Assembly (NCBI GenBank): GCA_025929745.1 | Contig: JAICPQ010000202.1 | Span: 1 to 5,059 of the forward strand | Length of the DNA: 5,059 bases | Direction: 5' to 3' | Source of the DNA: Burkholderiales bacterium | Lineage (GTDB): Bacteria > Pseudomonadota > Gammaproteobacteria > Burkholderiales > SG8-39 | Shown: positions 1-5,059 of the stretch, in pieces | How positions within the stretch are numbered: position 1 is the stretch's first letter | How the letters are laid out: every line of letters starts with the position of its first letter | Translations under genes and position numbers: made by a program | Notes under the pieces: generated by a model | What the model saw: only the letters and a program-made list of their open reading frames with translations | What the model was told of the DNA's origin: nothing | Databases searched by the model: none

Positions 1-348
1 CATGAAACAACGCACGCTTTGCGGCCATTGCCACCAGGCCCGTTCAAGCCTCTGCTCGAGGCGCTCCATCGTCTACAAGCGGCTGCCGGCACGGATGTTC
101 CGCTAAAGATTCGTACCGCTTTGGTTACCGCGCGTAGCGCTCCGTCGCACGAGCGAGCCATTCGAACTTTGATGGAATGGAAGGTCGCCGTGGATGAACT
201 GATGTTCCTGGGCGGGCTCGACAAGGGTGAGTTCCTCAAGGCGTTCCAGCCGGACTTCTATTTCGACGACCAGCGCGGCCACATCGATTCGGCGCGCGCT
301 TACGTAGCTGCAGGCCACGTACCTTTCGGCGTACGAAACGTCAGGTAG
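1..348 (+). CDS. 5'-nucleotidase, cytosolic cN-I type (HAD fold), C-terminal part
   Basis: Partial gene: the reading frame is open to the left edge, so the true start is outside; 115 codons precede the TAG at 346-348. The visible protein looks like the C-terminal part of the cN-I-type 5'-nucleotidase family (Pfam 5-nucleotidase), cytoplasmic enzymes that dephosphorylate nucleoside 5'-monophosphates. HAD-type motifs are in order: motif II Thr in ALVTAR (window residue 43), then SAPSHERAIRTL, a motif III Lys candidate in GGLDKGEFL (75), and motif IV acidic pair in FYFDDQ (89-91), ending in HVPFGVRN, a typical family tail. The nucleophile motif DxD would be upstream, outside the window. Codons look less strictly G/C-ending (for example CTA, ATT, CGT, TTG, GTT) than in the facing operon, so it is probably an unrelated neighbour. 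A TTG at 19 is an internal leucine, not the start. Substrate preference is unknown. Confidence 0.85.
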   Translation, partial: HETTHALRPLPPGPFKPLLEALHRLQAAAGTDVPLKIRTALVTARSAPSHERAIRTLMEWKVAVDELMFLGGLDKGEFLKAFQPDFYFDDQRGHIDSARAYVAAGHVPFGVRNVR

Positions 349-1255
349 GCAGGCGGCCTTCTTCGACGGCGTGGCAGGCGACACCGTCGCTGAAGCGGGG
401 CACTTCGACCTGGCAGCGTGCAGTTGCGTAGCGGCAGCGCGGGTGGAAGCTGCAGCCGCTCGGCGGCGCGAGCGGGTTGGGTACTTCGCCGGCCACCGGC
501 GTGCGCGACTTGCCGCTCATGGCGAGATCGGGCACGGCGTCGAGCAGCATGCGCGTATAGGGGTGCCGCGGACTGGAGAACAAGCGTGACGCCGGCGCAA
601 GTTCGACGATCCTGCCGAGGTACATCACGCCGACGCGGTCGGCGATGAGCGAGACCACGGCGAGGTTGTGCGAGATGAAGAGATAGGTGAGACCCAGGCG
701 GTCTTGCAGATCAGCCATGAGGTTCAGGATCTGCGCCTGCACCGAGACGTCGAGCGCGGAGGTCGGTTCGTCGCAGATCAGCAGATCGGGCTCGCCTGCA
801 AGCGCGCGCGCGATGGAGATGCGCTGGCGCTGTCCGCCGGAGAACTCGTGCGGATAGCGCTCGGCGTCATCGGCCGAGAGCCCGACCTGGAGCAGGAACT
901 GCTCCACCGGTTTTTGCTCCTCCAGAAACAGCATGGGTTCGGCAATGATTTTCCTCACCCGCCAGCGCGGGTTGAGGCTGGCGTAGGGGTCCTGAAAAAT
1001 CATCTGCAGGCGCCTGCCGCTAAAAGCGATGTGCCCTTCGGTCGGCGCGTAGAGCCCGGCGATGAGGCGCGCCACCGTGGATTTGCCGCAGCCCGATTCT
1101 CCGACGAGCGCGAGGGTCTCGCCTTTGGAAATCTCGAAAGAGACGTGGTCCACGGCGCGCAGGATGCGGCGCGGCTCGCGCTCGAGCACGCGGTTCAGCC
1201 AGGGGCTCGACACGTCGAAGTCGCGGCTGACCGAATCGACGCTAAGGAGATGCAT
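341..1255 (-). CDS. dppF: Peptide ABC transporter ATP-binding protein, DppF/OppF type
   Basis: Cytoplasmic ATPase subunit, 304 aa, that would pair with the DppD-type ATPase to power peptide import. Visible motifs: Walker A GESGCGKS (52-59), Q-loop Gln88 in MIFQDPYASLNP, signature FSGGQRQR (138-145), Walker B LLICDE (158-163), D-loop SALD, switch His196 in FISHNL. The C-terminal oligopeptide-transporter tail carries four cysteines (268, 274, 281, 294; C-x5-C-x6-C-x12-C). The N-terminal segment with SPWLNRVLER is a feature I associate with DppF-type subunits of this group. Its ATG at 1253-1255 lies inside the end of the upstream ATPase gene (14-nt overlap) with no clear ribosome binding site, suggesting coupled translation. 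Odd: the stretch between Walker A and Q-loop is about 20 residues shorter than in its partner. The symbol is family-level; opp-type naming is equally possible. Its stop overlaps the stop of the convergent nucleotidase gene. Confidence 0.93.
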   Translation of the reverse strand: MHLLSVDSVSRDFDVSSPWLNRVLEREPRRILRAVDHVSFEISKGETLALVGESGCGKSTVARLIAGLYAPTEGHIAFSGRRLQMIFQDPYASLNPRWRVRKIIAEPMLFLEEQKPVEQFLLQVGLSADDAERYPHEFSGGQRQRISIARALAGEPDLLICDEPTSALDVSVQAQILNLMADLQDRLGLTYLFISHNLAVVSLIADRVGVMYLGRIVELAPASRLFSSPRHPYTRMLLDAVPDLAMSGKSRTPVAGEVPNPLAPPSGCSFHPRCRYATARCQVEVPRFSDGVACHAVEEGRLPT

Positions 1256-2201
1256 GCAGCCAGCAGGCCGCGCGGCTCGCGCCTGCTGCGAGCAGCTCGG
1301 GCCGATCGGTTAGACAACGGTCGAAGCGCCGCGGGCAGCGCGGGTTGAACGCGCACCCCTGCGGGATCGCAGTCAGCCGCGGCATGGCGCCTTCGATCTG
1401 CAGCAGGCGATCCTGCTTCACACCGAGCTTCGGAATCGAGCCCATCAGGCCCACGGTATAGGGGTGGCGCGGGGAATGGATTACGTCGCGCACCGGGCCC
1501 AGCTCCACGATGCGGCCGGCGTACATCACCGCCACGCGCTGCGCGGTCTCGGCGATGACTCCCATGTCGTGCGTGATGAGCATCACCGCCGCGCCGCGCT
1601 CGGCGGCGAGACGCTTGAGGAGCGCGATGATCTGCGCCTGGATCGACACGTCGAGCGCCGTGGTGGGCTCGTCGGCGATCAAGAGGCGCGGTTCCGCGGC
1701 AAGGGCGAGCGCGATCACCACGCGCTGGCGCATTCCGCCGGAAAAATGATGCGGATAGTTGCTGTAGCGCGCTTCGGGCGCCGGGATGCCGACTTCTCGC
1801 AGGAGGGAGAGGGCGTGCTCGCGCGCCTGCGACTTCGACAGCGGCAGGTGCGTGAGTATCGTTTCTTCGATCTGCTCGCCGATGGTGTAGAGCGGATTCA
1901 GCGAGGTCAGCGGATCCTGGAAGATGACACCGATCTTGCGACCGCGAATGCGGCGCATCTCTTCATGCCGGAGATTGTCGATGCGCCGTCCCTCCAGGCG
2001 GACCTCGCCCGCGCTGATGCGCCCTGGCGGCTCGAGGAGGCGAATGACCGCGAGCCCGGTCATCGACTTGCCGGCCCCCGATTCGCCGACGACCCCGAGC
2101 ACCTCGCCCGGCGCAATGGAGAACGAGACGTCATCCACCGCGGTGAGGATGCCGCGGCGGCTGGGAAACTGCACGCTGAGGCCTCGGACCTCGAGAATCA
2201 T
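1242..2201 (-). CDS. dppD: Peptide ABC transporter ATP-binding protein, DppD/OppD type
   Basis: Cytoplasmic ATPase subunit, 319 aa, normal family length. Visible motifs: Walker A GESGAGKS (39-46), Q-loop Gln95 in [12 protein letters not shown], signature FSGGMRQR (153-160), Walker B LLIADE (173-178), D-loop TALD, switch His211 in ITHDM, then [10 protein letters not shown]. The C-terminal oligopeptide/dipeptide-transporter tail has cysteines 283, 289, 296 and 313 (C-x5-C-x6-C-x16-C), the pattern reported to hold an iron-sulfur cluster in mycobacterial OppD. The start is the ATG at 2199-2201, which forms an ATGA overlap with the permease stop (TGA 2198-2200); the frame stays open upstream to 2585, but that stretch is out-of-frame permease sequence. 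No strong ribosome binding site is seen, so translational coupling is inferred. With the DppF-type subunit it should form the nucleotide-binding heterodimer. The symbol is family-level; the substrate is unknown. Confidence 0.94.
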   Translation of the reverse strand: MILEVRGLSVQFPSRRGILTAVDDVSFSIAPGEVLGVVGESGAGKSMTGLAVIRLLEPPGRISAGEVRLEGRRIDNLRHEEMRRIRGRKIGVIFQDPLTSLNPLYTIGEQIEETILTHLPLSKSQAREHALSLLREVGIPAPEARYSNYPHHFSGGMRQRVVIALALAAEPRLLIADEPTTALDVSIQAQIIALLKRLAAERGAAVMLITHDMGVIAETAQRVAVMYAGRIVELGPVRDVIHSPRHPYTVGLMGSIPKLGVKQDRLLQIEGAMPRLTAIPQGCAFNPRCPRRFDRCLTDRPELLAAGASRAACWLHASP

Positions 2202-3100
2202 CGCAGCTTGGGATTCAGCGCGTCGCGCAGCCAGTCGCCGAGCAGGTTGACCGAGATCACGAGGACGACGAGCGCCACACCGGGGAACACGGTGATCCAC
2301 CATTCCCCTGAGTAGAGAAACTCGTTGCCGACACGAATCAGCGTGCCGAGCGACGGTTGGGTGGCGGGAACGCCTACGCCGAGAAAGGAGAGCGTCGCCT
2401 CGGTGATGATCGCGGTGGCGATATGGATGGTCGCGATCACGAGCACCGGCCCGATCACGTTCGGCAGCACGTGCGCGGCCATGATGGCGAGCGGACGGCG
2501 GCCGATGACGCGCGCCGCCTGAACGTACTCCTTTTCGCGCTCGACCATGGTCGAGCCGCGCACGGTGCGCGCGTACTGCACCCACCCCGCGAAGCCGATC
2601 GAAAGGACGAGCACCGGGATGACGATCTCTTCGTGGCGCTCGCCGCCGAGCGCGACGCGCGCCACGCCGTCAATGAGCAGCGCGATCAGGATCGCGGGGA
2701 AGGAGAGCTGCACATCGGCCACCCGCATGATGAACGCGTCGAGGCGCCCGCCAACGTAACCCGCGAGCAGCCCCAAGGTCACGCCGAGCACCATGGCGAA
2801 CGCCACCGAGGCGAGGCCGATGCCGAGCGAGATGCGCGCGCCGTGCATGATGGTGGAGAGAATGTCGCGCCCCTGGTTGTCGCTGCCAAGCAGGAAGGCG
2901 CGATCGCCGCCGTCGAGCCAGGCGGGCGGCTTGAAAGCCGCGTTCAGGTCAAGCGCGGCGGCGTCGAACGGGTTTTGCGGCGAGATCCACGGCGAGAACA
3001 CGGCCGCACCTACGCAAACTAGCGTAAGGGCAGCGGCGGCTATGGTGACCGGCGACCTCCTGAAGCTCCACGCGAGGTCGTGGTCCCATAGCCGGCGCAA
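2198..3100 (-). CDS. dppC: Peptide ABC transporter permease, DppC/OppC type
   Basis: Inner-membrane permease subunit, 300 aa from a TTG start. The N-terminus RRLWDHDLAWSFRRSP then a first hydrophobic helix (about 17-36), SPWISPQNPFD, and LGSDNQGRDILS are typical of DppC/OppC (N-terminal OppC domain). About five more hydrophobic segments follow (roughly 91-115, 133-150, 158-176, 214-236, 270-288). The EAA coupling loop that docks on the ATPases is EYVQAARVIG through HVLPN (191-214). Start choice: no in-frame ATG or GTG lies near; candidates are TTG 3098-3100, ATT 3101-3103 and CTG 3104-3106, the last overlapping the TGA of the upstream gene. A distant ATG at 3190 would add 30 residues of low-complexity shadow sequence and is rejected. 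A GAGGG 12 nt upstream of TTG is a weak ribosome binding site. The usual DppB partner is not next to it. Confidence 0.9.
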   Translation of the reverse strand: MRRLWDHDLAWSFRRSPVTIAAAALTLVCVGAAVFSPWISPQNPFDAAALDLNAAFKPPAWLDGGDRAFLLGSDNQGRDILSTIMHGARISLGIGLASVAFAMVLGVTLGLLAGYVGGRLDAFIMRVADVQLSFPAILIALLIDGVARVALGGERHEEIVIPVLVLSIGFAGWVQYARTVRGSTMVEREKEYVQAARVIGRRPLAIMAAHVLPNVIGPVLVIATIHIATAIITEATLSFLGVGVPATQPSLGTLIRVGNEFLYSGEWWITVFPGVALVVLVISVNLLGDWLRDALNPKLR

Positions 3101-3102
3101 AA

Positions 3103-4680
3103 TCAGATACCGCCCTCGACTCGGGTGAAGCGCGCCTCCGGCCGGTCGTCGGCGATGTGCACCGTGGTGACGCTCTTCTTCATCGCCCACGGCCGCAGCT
3201 GGTGGTGGATCGGCACGTAGTAGTGCATGTCGCGCGTCTCGACCAAACCCTCGCGCAGCAGCGCGTCTCGCGCCTTCGGGTCGGTCGCGATCTTGATCGC
3301 GTCGATGGTCGTGTCGAGCTTCGCGTTGGAGATGCGGCCGAGGTTGAAGCTGCCTTCCGCGCCGCCGGTCTTGGTCTTGACGAGCGACTGGAGCGTATAG
3401 AGCGCGTCAAAGGTCGCCACCCCCCAGCCCAGCATGTAGGCGCTCGTGTCGAAGTTCTGGATCTTGGCGATGAAGGTCGCGAATGGCATGGCGTTCAGCC
3501 GCACGCGCACGCCGGCCTTGGCCCACATACCGACCAGCGCCTGGCAGATGCGCTCGTCGTTCACGTAGCGGTTGTTCGGGCAATCCAACGTGAATTCGAA
3601 GCCGTCGGGATAGCCGGCCTCGGCGAGCAGTTTCTTCGCGCCGGCCGGGTCGGGCTTCATCACCACGTCGATGTCCTTGGCGTGGCCGTGCACGCCGGGC
3701 GCGACCATGATGCCTGCGGGGATCGACATGCCGCGCATCACCACTCGCTTGATTGCCTCGCGGTCGACCGCCATGTTGAGCGCCCTGCGCACACGCACGT
3801 CCTTGAACGGGTTCTTGCCCTTCACGTTCGAGTACTGCAGCTCCTCCCTGTGCTGGTCCATGCCGATGAAGATCGTGCGCACCTCGTGGCCGTCGAGGAC
3901 CTTGACCTTCGCCTCCTTGCGCAGCCGCTCCACGTCCTGCACCGGAACGTCGGTCACCATATCGACATCGCCAGCCAGCAACGCCGAGACGCGCGTCTGG
4001 TCGGACTTGATCGGGTTGTAGACCACGTCGCTCACGTTGCCGTCGAGCTTGCCCCACCAGTTCTTGTTCTGCGTCATGACAATCTGCTTGTCGGGCTCCC
4101 AGCCCTTGATGATGTACGGGCCGGTGCCGTTCACGTTACGCGAGGCGTAGGTCTCTTCCTTCTTCGCGTAGTCCTGGACGTTTGCCGAGCGGTTCTTCTC
4201 CGCCCAAGTCTTGCTCATGATGCGGAAGTCGCGGATGTTGCGTAACAGGATCGGCACCGGGCCGGAAAGAATGAAGTCCACGGTGTGATCGTCGACCTTC
4301 ACCACGTCCTTCACACCGGTTACGTAGATCTGCATCGTGCCCTGCGGCTGCACGATGCGCTTGAACGAGAACACTACGTCGTCGGCGGTGAAGTCCGAGC
4401 CGTCGTGGAACTTGACGCCCTTCCTCAGGTTGAAGCGCCACTGCGTGTCGGAGAGCTGCTTCCAGCTCGTCGCGAGTGCCGGCTCGATCTTGTACTCGCC
4501 GCCGGCCGGCCGGGCGTAGCGCGTCAGGCCTTCGTAGGCGTGCTGCAGGATCGAGTTGCTGGTGGCGTGGTTCTGCGAGTGCGGATCGAGCGTCAGGATG
4601 TCGTTCTGCGCCGCCCACTTCAAATTTGCGGCGAAGGCGGGTGCCGCGGCCAATGCCAGGACTAGGAAAAGCCTTTTCAT
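3103..4680 (-). CDS. Periplasmic substrate-binding protein of a peptide ABC transporter (SBP_bac_5)
   Basis: Complete solute-binding protein, 525 aa, usual length for family 5 (DppA/OppA-like). It should bind peptides or related amides in the periplasm and deliver them to the permease. The N-terminus MKRLFLVLALAAAPAFA is a Sec signal peptide, probably cut after Ala17 (AFA motif); it has no lipobox cysteine, so the protein is predicted to be soluble. Family blocks: LDPHSQNHATSN and HAYEGLTRY (31-55), PALATSWKQLSDTQWRFNLRKGVKFHDG (67-94), FTADDVVFSFKRI (97-109), GTGPYIIKGWEP (185-196), RRALNMAVDREAIKR (298-312), AKKLLAEAGYPDGFEF (348-363), and a late C-terminal lobe ending VHIADDRPEARFTRVEGGI. 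Cys367 and Cys379 flank NNRYVNDER and could form a disulfide. The start at 4680 is fixed by the signal peptide and a strong ribosome binding site; the frame is open 22 codons further but without merit. Confidence 0.95.
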   Translation of the reverse strand: MKRLFLVLALAAAPAFAANLKWAAQNDILTLDPHSQNHATSNSILQHAYEGLTRYARPAGGEYKIEPALATSWKQLSDTQWRFNLRKGVKFHDGSDFTADDVVFSFKRIVQPQGTMQIYVTGVKDVVKVDDHTVDFILSGPVPILLRNIRDFRIMSKTWAEKNRSANVQDYAKKEETYASRNVNGTGPYIIKGWEPDKQIVMTQNKNWWGKLDGNVSDVVYNPIKSDQTRVSALLAGDVDMVTDVPVQDVERLRKEAKVKVLDGHEVRTIFIGMDQHREELQYSNVKGKNPFKDVRVRRALNMAVDREAIKRVVMRGMSIPAGIMVAPGVHGHAKDIDVVMKPDPAGAKKLLAEAGYPDGFEFTLDCPNNRYVNDERICQALVGMWAKAGVRVRLNAMPFATFIAKIQNFDTSAYMLGWGVATFDALYTLQSLVKTKTGGAEGSFNLGRISNAKLDTTIDAIKIATDPKARDALLREGLVETRDMHYYVPIHHQLRPWAMKKSVTTVHIADDRPEARFTRVEGGI

Positions 4681-4684
4681 CGTT

Positions 4685-4694
4685 CCTCCTCCTC
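4685..4694 (-). promoter_or_regulatory. Strong ribosome binding site of the binding-protein gene
   Basis: On the minus strand this reads GAGGAGGAGG, with one AGGAGG ending 7 nt and a second ending 4 nt before the ATG at 4678-4680. It begins on the last base of the TAG stop of the upstream M20 gene. It is by far the best ribosome binding site in the window; the two ATPase genes have none recognisable and the permease only a weak GAGGG. This fits high production of the periplasmic binding protein relative to the membrane and ATPase subunits, which is usual for these transporters (inference). Confidence 0.85.
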
Positions 4695-5059
4695 TATTTA
4701 AGCGGAAGCGCTTCCTCGACCAGCGCCGCGAGAAAGCCGGCGCCAAGCGGGATCACCTCGTCGTTGAAATCGTAGTTCGGATTGTGGAGAAAACAACCCC
4801 CTGCCGGGCCGCCCTGGCCGAGAAAGACATAGGCGCCGGGGCGCGCCTGCAGCATGTAGGAAAAATCCTCGCCGCCCATGGTGGGCTCGTGCTCGGTGAT
4901 CACGTTGCCCTTGCCGAACACGCGCTCCCCGACGCGCGCGGCGAACTGCGCCTCGCGCGCGCTGTTGATGGTGGCCGGGTAGCCGCGCGTATAGCTGACA
5001 TCGGCGCTGCACCCCAGGGCTTCGGCGATCTTGGTGGTGATCTCGCGCAGCCGTTTTTC
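4694..5059 (-). CDS. M20-family amidohydrolase/aminoacylase, C-terminal part
   Basis: Partial: the frame is open to the right edge and ends at TAG 4694-4696, giving the last 121 residues of what is usually a protein of about 390-400 aa. M20D-type enzymes (hippurate hydrolase, N-acyl amino acid amidohydrolase) are metal-dependent cytoplasmic hydrolases of amide bonds. Visible family marks: GCSADVSYTRGYPATINS (end of the dimerisation lid and return to the catalytic domain), EPTMGGEDFSYML, GAYVFLGQGG, and HNPNYDFNDEVIPLGAGFLAAL. The His of HNPNYDFND (codon 4784-4786) is the C-terminal metal ligand in this family. The other metal ligands lie outside the window. A GTG at 4919-4921 is an internal valine, not the start. 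Thirteen nt separate it from the binding-protein gene, so the two are almost certainly co-transcribed; the enzyme probably processes what the transporter brings in. The exact substrate cannot be told. Confidence 0.92.
   Translation of the reverse strand, partial: EKRLREITTKIAEALGCSADVSYTRGYPATINSAREAQFAARVGERVFGKGNVITEHEPTMGGEDFSYMLQARPGAYVFLGQGGPAGGCFLHNPNYDFNDEVIPLGAGFLAALVEEALPLK

Noticed and set aside
318..335. Small hairpin (CGTAC, 8-nt loop, GTACG) near the 3' end of the nucleotidase gene as a terminator
   Set aside because: Only 5 base pairs, lies inside coding sequence before the stop, and has no following T-run.
1..348. Nucleotidase fragment as a pseudogene
   Set aside because: The frame is open to the window edge with conserved motifs in order and a normal C-terminus; the missing N-terminus is explained by the window boundary.
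668..1348. Plus-strand ORF of 226 codons opposite the DppF gene
   Set aside because: Antisense shadow of the ATPase; no domain, no ribosome binding site, and it crosses the boundary between two real genes.
2202..2585. N-terminal extension of the DppD-type ATPase frame by 128 codons
   Set aside because: The extension is arginine-rich out-of-frame permease sequence; [12 protein letters not shown] at 2201 is the normal family N-terminus and forms an ATGA junction.
1464..3022. Long plus-strand ORFs (1464-2315 and 2357-3022) opposite the DppD and DppC genes
   Set aside because: Low-complexity R/H/A/E-rich translations without motifs, fully covered by intact minus-strand transporter genes; shadows.
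3157..4245. Plus-strand ORF of 362 codons opposite the binding-protein gene
   Set aside because: The translation is rich in H, R, V, A, D and L with no domain; it is the antisense shadow of a strongly recognisable gene in high-GC DNA.
4681..4746. 22-codon upstream extension of the binding protein
   Set aside because: It would bury the signal peptide behind an arginine-rich stretch and ignore the strong ribosome binding site at 4685-4694.

Overview
The window is high-GC DNA with tightly packed genes, strongly G/C-ending codons and a peptide-transport operon of a type common in Burkholderiales. I infer a betaproteobacterium or a close relative; there is no rRNA or other marker to confirm this. 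No RNA gene, mobile element, CRISPR array or long repeat was seen, and there is no gene-free stretch above 300 bases.

From about 341 to the right edge, everything real is on the minus strand and reads as one operon, transcribed right to left. The order is: the C-terminal third of an M20 amidohydrolase (cut by the right edge); a complete periplasmic substrate-binding protein of the SBP_bac_5 family; a DppC/OppC-type inner-membrane permease; and two ATPases of the DppD and DppF type. Junctions are very tight: 13 nt, about 2 nt or an overlap, an ATGA overlap, and a 14-nt overlap. The operon promoter must lie beyond the right edge. At the left end, a plus-strand gene is cut by the window edge. 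It encodes the C-terminal part of a cytosolic 5'-nucleotidase (cN-I type, HAD fold), and its stop codon overlaps the stop of the last operon gene tail to tail.

Likely function: the binding protein captures a peptide or acylated amino acid in the periplasm, the permease and the two ATPases import it, and the M20 enzyme hydrolyses an amide bond in the imported compound. The substrate cannot be read from the sequence.

The main oddity is that the transporter has one permease gene here, where this family normally needs two. The DppB-type partner is absent from the place where it usually sits, between the binding protein and DppC. At that same junction dppC has no ATG or GTG start. This fits either a clean loss of dppB or a rearranged operon with dppB outside the window. 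The DppF-type ATPase is also unusually compact between Walker A and the Q-loop. I see no evidence of a wholly new system; the region is otherwise an ordinary uptake operon.
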